Shown here: piece after piece, positions 1 through 4,946 of the stretch
How positions within the stretch are numbered: the first letter of the stretch is position 1
Layout: the number at the start of each line of letters is the position of its first letter
Source of the DNA: Oscillospiraceae bacterium
Lineage (GTDB): Bacteria; Bacillota; Clostridia; Oscillospirales; Oscillospiraceae
Length of the DNA stretch: 5,506 nt
NCBI GenBank assembly: GCA_017438675.1
Contig: JAFRUW010000227.1
Span: 1 to 5,506, forward strand
Direction of reading: 5' to 3'
Notes under the pieces: generated by a model
Told to the model about the DNA's origin: nothing
Seen by the model: only the letters and a program-made list of their open reading frames with translations
Database searches by the model: none
Translations under genes and position numbers: made by a program

Positions 1-251
1 CATGCCCGGTGTGCGGAAGATGATATCGGAGTCCAGATCCTTGAGATAATCCTCCCCGAGTGTAAGCGTCGCTCCCATGGCCTCGGCCTTTTCAGCCGCC
101 TCCCCTATCTTTTCCCTTGAAGATTTATCGCATACGCGGACGGTGCAGCCCGCCTCAAGGAGGCGGAAATAAGGGGCGCATTGCTGACGCCGAAACCGAC
201 GACTGCTATCTTTTTATCCTTTATTGAGTTGATATAATCGGTCAGATTCAT
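1..251 (-). CDS. murD: MurD, UDP-N-acetylmuramoylalanine--D-glutamate ligase; N-terminal part, with an apparent frameshift
   Basis: MurD is the cytoplasmic ATP-dependent ligase that adds D-glutamate to UDP-MurNAc-L-Ala in peptidoglycan precursor synthesis. The ATG at 251-249 has an AAGAGG ribosome binding site 8 bases upstream. It opens MNLTDYINSIKDKK, then IAVVGFGVSN, the glycine-rich nucleotide-binding start of MurD. After residue 28 (..NAPLI) the frame is lost and would stop at a TAG at 107-105. The -1 frame continues the family sequence through EAGCTVRVCDKSS and LGEDYLKDLDSDIIFRTPGM to the left edge. One extra base in the A-run at 167-169 (a T-run on the coding strand) would restore APLIFRLLEAGC. 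The gene is essential in most walled bacteria, so I infer a sequencing or assembly error rather than a true pseudogene. Only about 84 residues of a roughly 450-residue protein are visible. It lies 14 bases downstream of azlD in the same operon. Confidence 0.85.
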
Positions 252-265
252 TCGGATTACCTCTT

Positions 266-574
266 TCAGACGATGAGAAGTTCAAGAACATATACTACAA
301 CGCAGGCCGCAACAGCCACGGTCAGAAGGCTCTGACCCAGCCATGCCAGGACAACGCCGACCACAAGGGCCGCAAGGCCGGACCATATGCTGTTGGTAGC
401 GTGAAGTATGGCCGGGAAGGTCATGACAGCAAGAGTCACATAAGGTACATAGTACAAAAATGAGCGTAGAAACCTGTTTGTTATCTCTCCCCTTATAAGT
501 GTAAGTGGAAGGACGCGGATAAGATATGTTACAACAGCCATAATGGCTATGTAGATATACACGTTATGCTGCAT
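266..574 (-). CDS. azlD: AzlD-family small subunit of a branched-chain amino acid exporter
   Basis: AzlD is the small membrane partner of AzlC. Together they export branched-chain amino acids or their analogues (azaleucine resistance in Bacillus; BrnE of the BrnFE pair in Corynebacterium). The 102-residue length is normal for the family. By eye there are hydrophobic segments at about residues 5-27, 41-58, 64-80 and 82-101. Family-type motifs are TYLIR (16-20) and the YVPYVTLAVMTFP stretch (42-54). An AAAGGAGG ribosome binding site at 588-581, 6 bases before the ATG, lies inside the end of azlC, and the two genes overlap by 11 bases, so translation is probably coupled. murD follows 14 bases downstream. 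The family call is secure; the exact substrate is inferred from the family and cannot be read from the sequence. Confidence 0.92.
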   Translation of the reverse strand: MQHNVYIYIAIMAVVTYLIRVLPLTLIRGEITNRFLRSFLYYVPYVTLAVMTFPAILHATNSIWSGLAALVVGVVLAWLGQSLLTVAVAACVVVYVLELLIV

Positions 575-1286
575 CTCGATCCTCCTTTACAGGGAAGAAG
601 TACGCCGCAGCGGCGGAAATGACGACGGTAAGGATTATGACCTTTATGCCGGAGGAAATACCGTCAAAGAGCGGGACAGCCGCGAAGGCGTAGCTCAGCG
701 CCATGGAGATGATGATAAGGGCGGCGATGACTCTGTCCTTTTTTGCGGGGGGAATGATTATGGCAATGAACATGCCGTAAAGCCCCACGCTCAGGGCGCT
801 CACGATACTTGGAGAGAACAGATTCCCCATCATAACGCCGAGATATGTACCGACTGCCCAGCCGGGTATGGCAACGGAAAACACGCCGTAGGCGTAAGCG
901 GGCTTAAGCTTCCCCGGAACGGCAATGCACACGCCGAAAATCTCGTCCGTCACGTCGAAGCCGATGAGAAGCCTGTGATACCATTTTATGTCGGGAGCCA
1001 GCTTCTGGCTCAGTGACGCCGACATCAGGAGATACCGGGCGTTTGCGATAAGAATCATGACGGCCATCTCGATATATGATGCCTGCTCCGCTATCACCGT
1101 AAAGCCGGCATAGCCTCCGGCGGAGGCGTTGGTCAGGAAGGCTGCCGTACCGGCCTGCAAAGGTGTGAGACCGGCGTTCTTTGCCGCTATACCGAGAGTA
1201 AAGGCAACGGCAAGGTATCCCAGACAAATGGGCATGCCGTCCCTCATGCCTTTAAAAAACCATGAGGAATTCTTCTTTTCCATCAT
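564..1286 (-). CDS. azlC: AzlC-family large subunit of a branched-chain amino acid exporter
   Basis: AzlC is the large polytopic inner-membrane component of the AzlCD exporter and works with the overlapping azlD product. The 240-residue protein has a short polar N-terminus followed by the family signature region GMRDGMPICLGYLAVAF (13-29), TNASAGGYAG (52-61) and the conserved ANARYLL (81-87). Several further hydrophobic helices follow, and the C-terminus is short and charged. The start is ambiguous between two adjacent ATGs at 1286 and 1283. The AGGAGG at 1297-1292 lies 5 bases from the first and 8 from the second, so the second (239 residues) may be the one used. It is the first gene of the azlC-azlD-murD unit, and a good promoter lies about 40 bases upstream. 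I see no T-box or attenuator in the short leader, so no amino acid control can be read directly. Confidence 0.93.
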   Translation of the reverse strand: MMEKKNSSWFFKGMRDGMPICLGYLAVAFTLGIAAKNAGLTPLQAGTAAFLTNASAGGYAGFTVIAEQASYIEMAVMILIANARYLLMSASLSQKLAPDIKWYHRLLIGFDVTDEIFGVCIAVPGKLKPAYAYGVFSVAIPGWAVGTYLGVMMGNLFSPSIVSALSVGLYGMFIAIIIPPAKKDRVIAALIIISMALSYAFAAVPLFDGISSGIKVIILTVVISAAAAYFFPVKEDRDAA

Positions 1287-1323
1287 GTTATCCTCCTGTT
1301 TTTACGAACTGTTCAACCTCATA

Positions 1324-1352
1324 ATTTTACATTATGTTGCACTATTAGTCAA
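1324..1352 (-). promoter_or_regulatory. Sigma-A-type promoter of the azlC-azlD-murD operon
   Basis: On the minus strand, TTGACT (1352-1347) is followed after exactly 17 bases by TAAAAT (1329-1324), in AT-rich surroundings. This is close to the vegetative consensus TTGACA-17-TATAAT. Transcription would begin near 1317, leaving a leader of about 30 bases that contains the azlC ribosome binding site. That is too short for a riboswitch or T-box. Confidence 0.65.
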
Positions 1353-1369
1353 ATGAAATATGGAGAGAA

Positions 1370-1401
1370 TTGCATTATCGACTTGAATCTTCCCGTATAA
1401 T
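1370..1401 (+). promoter_or_regulatory. Possible promoter of the small Cys-rich gene
   Basis: A perfect TATAAT lies at 1396-1401, about 58 bases before the start codon at 1459. The best upstream element is TTGCAT at 1370-1375, but the 20-base spacing is longer than the usual 16-18. It would be divergent to the azlC promoter. This is a weak candidate. Confidence 0.3.
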
Positions 1402-1458
1402 CCTATCCCTCAGGGGGAAAACTCCGCATACGCTTATATTTCATTATGGGGTGAAACT

Positions 1459-1641
1459 ATGAATTATATACCTTGCGCAATCGACTGCATACATCAGAAG
1501 GAGGGCTGCTGTTCCCTTGAAAAAGCGTCGCCGGCGACATCCATGTGTACCGCCGGCGGCTGTATTCATTTTGAACCGAGGATAACGTCGAAAAACGACT
1601 TATCTGCCGAAGACGGCATTCATGGCCTCACCGATATTTGA
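1459..1641 (+). CDS. Small Cys-rich protein of unknown function (60 aa)
   Basis: I do not recognise a characterised function. The 60-residue product has six cysteines at 6, 10, 17, 18, 30 and 35 (C-x3-C-x6-CC-x11-C-x4-C) and histidines at 12 and 37, all in the first 38 residues. This arrangement suggests a small metal-binding or disulfide-held fold. It has no signal peptide or membrane segment, so it is probably cytoplasmic. It resembles short Cys-rich proteins seen in many Clostridia that begin with C-x3-C and end with C-[IV]-H/Y-F. The start is supported by GGGGTG 5 bases before the ATG. The last 13 codons and the stop overlap the end of radA on the opposite strand, and the tail after about residue 40 looks like unstructured extension. 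The Cys pattern and RBS make it likely to be real; the role is unknown. Confidence 0.7.
   Translation: MNYIPCAIDCIHQKEGCCSLEKASPATSMCTAGGCIHFEPRITSKNDLSAEDGIHGLTDI
1520..1558 (-). terminator. Candidate intrinsic terminator for radA, inside the opposing small gene
   Basis: Two copies of the self-complementary octamer CGCCGGCG (1551-1558 and 1529-1536) can pair on the minus-strand transcript. Two G-U pairs and one A-U pair extend the stem inward to a loop of about 8 bases. After four more bases comes a run of five U (from 1524-1520). It lies about 42 bases past the radA stop. Caution: each octamer copy can also fold on itself, and GC-rich codons of the overlapping plus-strand gene could produce this by chance. 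Confidence 0.4.
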
Positions 1642-2958
1642 CACCTGAATAAGCTCCATCCCGGCGGGCGCCTGGACCTTTCCCCTGCCCTGTCTCGGTA
1701 TCACGCACTTTGTAAACCCCAGGCGGGCAGTTTCGCTTAATCGCTGACTCAAATTCGATACGGCGCGAAGTTCCCCGGTCAGACCGATCTCACCGATGGC
1801 GGCGAGGTTACCGTCCACGGGCTTGTCCAGATAGCTTGAAGCAACCGCAATGACAATTGCAAGGTCTGCGGCGGGCTCGTCCAGCTCAAGTCCGCCGATT
1901 ACGTTTATGTAAGCGTCGCAGGCGCCGATGCGCAGTCCGCCGATCTTTTCCGCCACGGCAAGGAGCAGCATTGCCCTGTTATAGTCAACACCGTTTGAGT
2001 TTCGTCTGGCGGCGTTGAAGCTTGTGGGACACAGAAGCGCCTGAACCTCCGCAAGGATGGGTCGGGAGCCCTCTATAACGCAGGCGACGCATGTGCCCGG
2101 AGTGCCTTCCGGTCTGCCGGAAAGAAGCAGCTCCGAGGGATTGTCCACACTGCATAAGCCGTTGTCAAGCATCTCGAATACACCTATCTCGTTTGTGGAG
2201 CCGTACCTGTTTTTTGCCGCCCGGAGTATCCTGTACCCCGACGCAACAGAGCCTTCAAAATACAGAACGCAGTCCACCATGTGCTCCAAAACCTTAGGAC
2301 CGGCGATTGCGCCCTCTTTGTTCACGTGACCGATGACGAACACGGTTATTCCCCTGTTCTTGTCCAGCCGCATGAGCGCCATGGTGCAGTCCTTCACCTG
2401 GCCCACACTGCCCGGTGCGGATGTGAGCTCCTCGTTAAAAATGGTCTGTATGGAGTCTATGATAAGGAATTCGGGGTTGGTTTCATCCACGGTATCAAGT
2501 ATTGTCTGCAGATTGGTCTCGCTTATGACGAATATGCCGTCATAAGCTGTGCAGAGGCGGTCAGCCCGCATTTTCAGCTGACGGCAGGATTCTTCACCCG
2601 TTACATATAAAACGACGCCCATAGAGGACAGTTCTCCGCAGATCTGTAATAGAAGGGTGGATTTGCCCACACCGGGTGCGCCGCCCACAAGGACCAGCGA
2701 TCCCTTGACGGCTCCGCCTCCAAGAACCCTGTCAAGTTCCTTTATTCCTGTAGTAAACCGTATCTCTTCGTCTGAGGAAAGCTCCCTGAGCGGGACTGCC
2801 CGGTTCACCGTTTTACGCTGGACCTGGGCTTTTTTGCTGCCTGTTACAGTCTGCTGCTCCACAAGGGTGTTCCAGCTCCCGCAGGCAGGGCATCTCCCCT
2901 GCCACTTCGCGTATTCATTTCCGCACTCTGTGCAGAAAAATGAGGTCTTAGCTTTCAT
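1600..2958 (-). CDS. radA: DNA repair protein RadA (Sms), branch-migration ATPase
   Basis: RadA/Sms is a RecA-related hexameric ATPase that processes recombination intermediates and aids branch migration in DNA repair. Using the start at 2958 the protein has 452 residues, the normal family length. It shows a four-Cys zinc finger (C9, C12, C23, C26), Walker A GGAPGVGKST (92-101), Walker B LIID (165-168), and the RadA-specific motif as KNRYG (249-253) where KNRFG is usual. A C-terminal Lon-protease-like domain includes DEPAADLAIVIAVASS. An in-frame ATG at 3012 would add 18 residues overlapping cwlD. I reject it because GGAGG at 2968-2964 lies 5 bases before the 2958 ATG and the family begins just ahead of the zinc finger. 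It follows cwlD by 13 bases, so the two are probably co-transcribed. Its 3' end overlaps a convergent small gene by 42 bp. Confidence 0.96.
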   Translation of the reverse strand: MKAKTSFFCTECGNEYAKWQGRCPACGSWNTLVEQQTVTGSKKAQVQRKTVNRAVPLRELSSDEEIRFTTGIKELDRVLGGGAVKGSLVLVGGAPGVGKSTLLLQICGELSSMGVVLYVTGEESCRQLKMRADRLCTAYDGIFVISETNLQTILDTVDETNPEFLIIDSIQTIFNEELTSAPGSVGQVKDCTMALMRLDKNRGITVFVIGHVNKEGAIAGPKVLEHMVDCVLYFEGSVASGYRILRAAKNRYGSTNEIGVFEMLDNGLCSVDNPSELLLSGRPEGTPGTCVACVIEGSRPILAEVQALLCPTSFNAARRNSNGVDYNRAMLLLAVAEKIGGLRIGACDAYINVIGGLELDEPAADLAIVIAVASSYLDKPVDGNLAAIGEIGLTGELRAVSNLSQRLSETARLGFTKCVIPRQGRGKVQAPAGMELIQVSNIGEAMNAVFGR

Positions 2959-2963
2959 TTGTA

Positions 2964-2968
2964 CCTCC
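2964..2968 (-). promoter_or_regulatory. radA ribosome binding site that fixes the start codon
   Basis: GGAGG on the minus strand lies 5 bases upstream of the ATG at 2958 and just after the cwlD stop codon (2974-2972). It overlaps an earlier in-frame ATG at 2970, which therefore cannot be served by it. This supports the 452-residue RadA. Confidence 0.75.
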
Positions 2969-2971
2969 ATA

Positions 2972-3691
2972 TTAAGTGCCTTCGGCAATAAACCGCAAAT
3001 ATCCGCACACAATGCCGCAGGCCAGTTTAAGCTGATAACCGTCAGTTACGAGCATCGCCCTGTCGCCAGGATTGGACAGAAATCCGCACTCGATGAGCAC
3101 AGCCGGACAGCTTACGTTTTTCATAAGAAAAATGTCCGGTGATATCTGCTTTGCGCTGCGCACGTTTTCCGTTCCTATGGTCTCGGCAAGGGCCGATTCC
3201 ATGACCGACGCCAATCTTCCGCTTCCTTCGGTCGCCGCAAAGAGTACCTGAGCGCCGGAGGGTCCGCTGTCGGTGTATTTGTTCTGATGAACGCTGATCA
3301 GCACACCGCCGGGAAGTGAATTTATAAGCTCCACCCGCGTTTTCTGGTCGTAAACCTTCTTTTTCCTGATCGTATCCGCGTCATCGGGATAGTCGATGTC
3401 CCGGGAGCTCCTTGTCATGACAGGGCGAACCCCCGTAAACGCCATGAGCTGTTCCAGCTTCAGCGACACGTCAAGGTTAATATCGCTCTCATACACACCG
3501 TCTGGGGATACCGCGCCGCCGTCCTCTCCCCCATGACCGGGATCGATGATAACGGGATCATCATGTCCCATGGCGGAAAAAACGGGAGCGGACTCGTAAC
3601 GCCCCCGGCTCAAAACCGGGACGGCAAGGATGGCCGCGCCGAGGATCACACATAGCAGGCCTGCAAGCGTTTTGAATCTTTTATTAAGCAT
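2972..3691 (-). CDS. cwlD: CwlD-like N-acetylmuramoyl-L-alanine amidase (Amidase_3)
   Basis: This is a zinc amidase that cleaves the bond between MurNAc and L-alanine of peptidoglycan. The CwlD group acts during sporulation, removing stem peptides so that muramic-delta-lactam can form in the spore cortex. The 239-residue length matches CwlD. Residues 1-28 form a basic start plus a hydrophobic segment (about 9-27), a signal peptide or membrane anchor, so the enzyme acts outside the membrane. Amidase_3 motifs follow: IIDPGHGGEDGG with H53, ESDINL with E68, SVHQN with H135, and IECGFLSN with catalytic E201. The zinc ligands H53, E68 and H135 are all present. AGGTGA lies 9 bases before the ATG. 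It is upstream of radA and divergent from the cotJ spore coat operon, which supports a sporulation role. The family is certain; the CwlD subgroup is a strong inference. Confidence 0.9.
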   Translation of the reverse strand: MLNKRFKTLAGLLCVILGAAILAVPVLSRGRYESAPVFSAMGHDDPVIIDPGHGGEDGGAVSPDGVYESDINLDVSLKLEQLMAFTGVRPVMTRSSRDIDYPDDADTIRKKKVYDQKTRVELINSLPGGVLISVHQNKYTDSGPSGAQVLFAATEGSGRLASVMESALAETIGTENVRSAKQISPDIFLMKNVSCPAVLIECGFLSNPGDRAMLVTDGYQLKLACGIVCGYLRFIAEGT

Positions 3692-3724
3692 ATAACCCTA
3701 TCACCTGTCATGTCAAGATTTTTA

Positions 3725-3752
3725 ATTAAATATATTTCAGTCACAGGCTCAA
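3725..3752 (-). promoter_or_regulatory. Candidate promoter of cwlD-radA
   Basis: On the minus strand, TTGAGC (3752-3747) and TTTAAT (3730-3725) are separated by 16 bases in an AT-rich stretch, about 34 bases before the cwlD start. This is a moderate match to a vegetative promoter. CwlD genes elsewhere use sporulation sigma factors, so another promoter type is possible. Its -35 box lies close to the proposed upstream element of the divergent cotJ promoter. Confidence 0.35.
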
Positions 3753-3756
3753 TATC

Positions 3757-3783
3757 ACCTTGCAGTCCGCCATCACATAGAAT
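3757..3783 (+). promoter_or_regulatory. Candidate mother-cell (sigma-E/sigma-K-like) promoter of the cotJ operon
   Basis: CATAGAAT at 3776-3783 matches 7 of 8 positions of the sigma-E -10 consensus CATACAAT and also the CATA core used by sigma-K. An AC at 3757-3758, 17 bases upstream, fits the sparse sigma-K -35 element. A sigma-E-like AATAT is present at 3751-3755 but too far away (about 20 bases). cotJ is under sigma-E in Bacillus subtilis, so a mother-cell promoter is expected here; which factor reads it is open. Confidence 0.35.
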
Positions 3784-3789
3784 GAAGCA

Positions 3790-3805
3790 GCGGATAACCA
3801 TCCGC
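3790..3805 (+). other. Perfect stem-loop in the cotJ mRNA leader
   Basis: GCGGAT (3790-3795) and ATCCGC (3800-3805) form a 6-bp stem with an AACC loop. It sits 10 bases before the AGGAGG ribosome binding site (3816-3821) and about 7 bases after the proposed -10 box. The transcript would therefore begin at or next to the stem. Possible roles are mRNA stabilisation or a protein-binding site; neither is proven. Confidence 0.4.
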
Positions 3806-3828
3806 AGGAAACATCAGGAGGTTACTTA

Positions 3829-4296
3829 ATGGCTAATTTAAACAAATCCGCGGAGGGCATGGACTGCAATTATAAGAAGGGCAGTCTGCCCGGCTGCGCC
3901 CCGCTTGCCGCCGCCTATGTGCCTATTCAGGAGGAGGACCCCCCCACATACGGGGCTAATGAAGCTCTGATGCGTGGTACGCTGTTCCCGGGGCTTGATC
4001 TCCCTTTTATGAACAGCGTAAATAAGACTGTGCCTTACTCGGGCACCCCTTTGGGTGAGATAATGGCTCTCGGTTTCGTAATAAAGGAGCTGAATCTGTA
4101 TCTCGACACCCACCCCGACGACCGGGAGGCGTTCCGTATGCTGGGGAAGATACTCGATCTGAATCAGGCGGCAAGAATGAAATACGTCAAGAAATACGGC
4201 CCTCTGACACTTAATGATCTGGAGGACTGCGACACCTACTCATGGCTTTGCGACCCCTGGCCCTGGGAGTATTCTGAAAGGAGGGGGACCAGATAA
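3829..4296 (+). CDS. CotJA-CotJB fusion, spore coat protein
   Basis: This 155-residue frame joins two spore coat proteins that are usually separate. Residues about 24-60 are CotJA-like: PLAAAYVPIQ, then EALMRGTLFPGLDLPF. Residues about 74-149 are CotJB-like: PLGEIMALGFVIKELNLYLD, THPDDREAF, KKYGPLT and the Trp-rich end DPWPWEY. In Bacillus subtilis CotJA (82 aa) and CotJB (87 aa) are separate products of the cotJABC operon and help place CotJC in the coat. No stop or ribosome binding site separates the halves here. The only Met at the junction (M61, ATG at 4009) lacks a Shine-Dalgarno, so one fused chain is expected. The start is supported by AGGAGG 7 bases upstream. The N-terminal 23 residues are less conserved and contain two Cys (13, 23). 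CotJC follows directly after the stop codon. Confidence 0.88.
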   Translation: MANLNKSAEGMDCNYKKGSLPGCAPLAAAYVPIQEEDPPTYGANEALMRGTLFPGLDLPFMNSVNKTVPYSGTPLGEIMALGFVIKELNLYLDTHPDDREAFRMLGKILDLNQAARMKYVKKYGPLTLNDLEDCDTYSWLCDPWPWEYSERRGTR

Positions 4297-4896
4297 ATGT
4301 TTGTTTATGAGAAAAAACTTCAGTACCCCGTAAAGATCAAAAATACCAACCCCAAGCTGGCAAAGTTCATAATATCCCAGTACGGCGGTCCCGACGGAGA
4401 GCTGGGGGCGTCACTGAGATACCTGAGCCAGCGCTACTCCATGCCCTACCCCGAACTCAAGGGCCTTCTCACCGATATCGGCGTTGAGGAGCTTAACCAC
4501 CTGGAAATGGTGGGAGCTATTATTCATCAGCTTACGCGAAACCTCACCATGGAGCAGATCAAGGCGTCGGGCTTCGACACCTACTTTGTCGATCACACAG
4601 CGGGAGTATATCCCCAGTTTGCCTCCGGCACTCCGTGGACTGCCGCAACAATGCAGGTCAAGGGCGATACCATCACCGACCTTTCGGAGGACATGGGCGC
4701 GGAGCAGAAAGCCCGGGCAACCTACGACAACATTCTAAGGATGTCCGACGACCCGGATGTAAACAACGTGATCCGTTTCCTCAGACAGCGTGAGGTTGTT
4801 CACTTCCAGCGTTTCGGCGAGGCTCTCAGGTTTACACAGGAAAAGCTGGATCAGAAAAACATCTATGCCATCAATCCAAGCTTCGACAGACAGTAG
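4297..4896 (+). CDS. cotJC: CotJC, manganese-catalase-family spore coat protein
   Basis: CotJC is a coat protein related to non-haem dimanganese catalases and probably disproportionates hydrogen peroxide at the spore surface. The 199-residue protein is close to the family length for CotJC (about 190). It carries all five expected metal ligands: E35 (in GGPDGELGASLRYL), E65 and H68 (VEELNHLEM), E136 (EDMGAEQKAR) and H169 (REVVHFQRFGEAL). The catalase centre therefore looks intact and activity is plausible. The ATG directly follows the TAA of the CotJA-CotJB gene, and the GGAGGGGG at 4280-4287 lies inside that gene's end, so translation is likely coupled. It is the last gene of the coat operon and is followed by a strong hairpin. 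Its expression should be in the mother cell late in sporulation, inferred from the family. Confidence 0.95.
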   Translation: MFVYEKKLQYPVKIKNTNPKLAKFIISQYGGPDGELGASLRYLSQRYSMPYPELKGLLTDIGVEELNHLEMVGAIIHQLTRNLTMEQIKASGFDTYFVDHTAGVYPQFASGTPWTAATMQVKGDTITDLSEDMGAEQKARATYDNILRMSDDPDVNNVIRFLRQREVVHFQRFGEALRFTQEKLDQKNIYAINPSFDRQ

Positions 4897-4899
4897 AAC

Positions 4900-4929
4900 A
4901 AAAACAGAGGAGCTTCATCGCTCCTCTGT
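4900..4929 (-). terminator. Strong hairpin between convergent genes; intrinsic terminator best placed for the hydrolase
   Basis: A perfect 10-bp stem, ACAGAGGAGC (4904-4913) with GCTCCTCTGT (4920-4929), closes a 6-base loop. On the minus strand it is followed at once by TTTTG (4903-4899) and more T, a classic intrinsic terminator for the hydrolase gene ending at 4947. On the plus strand the bases after the stem are not a T-run, so termination of cotJC would rest on the hairpin alone or be partial. Confidence 0.8.
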
Positions 4930-4946
4930 CAGCTTATACTCAGTAA

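Noticed and set aside
904..1227. Minus-strand open frame of 107 codons inside azlC
   Set aside because: It is an Arg/Gly-rich frame shadow of azlC with no family resemblance.
1287..1323. T-box or leucine-responsive leader before azlC
   Set aside because: The leader predicted from the promoter is only about 30 bases and shows no T-box sequence or antiterminator hairpin.
1528..1560. GC-rich palindromes as a recombination or protein-binding site
   Set aside because: They are short and inside a GC-biased coding stretch; a transcription terminator on the minus strand explains them better.
2959..3012. Longer radA start at 3012 adding 18 residues
   Set aside because: It would overlap cwlD, and the good ribosome binding site and family N-terminus both point to the ATG at 2958.
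2657..3142. Plus-strand open frame of 161 codons antisense to radA and cwlD
   Set aside because: It lies over two certain genes in another frame, has no ribosome binding site support, and its Ser/Pro/Thr-rich translation looks like a shadow of the coding strand.
3711..3716. Perfect TTGACA on the minus strand before cwlD
   Set aside because: A -10 box at normal spacing would fall on the cwlD start codon, putting the transcript start inside the gene, so it cannot drive full-length cwlD.
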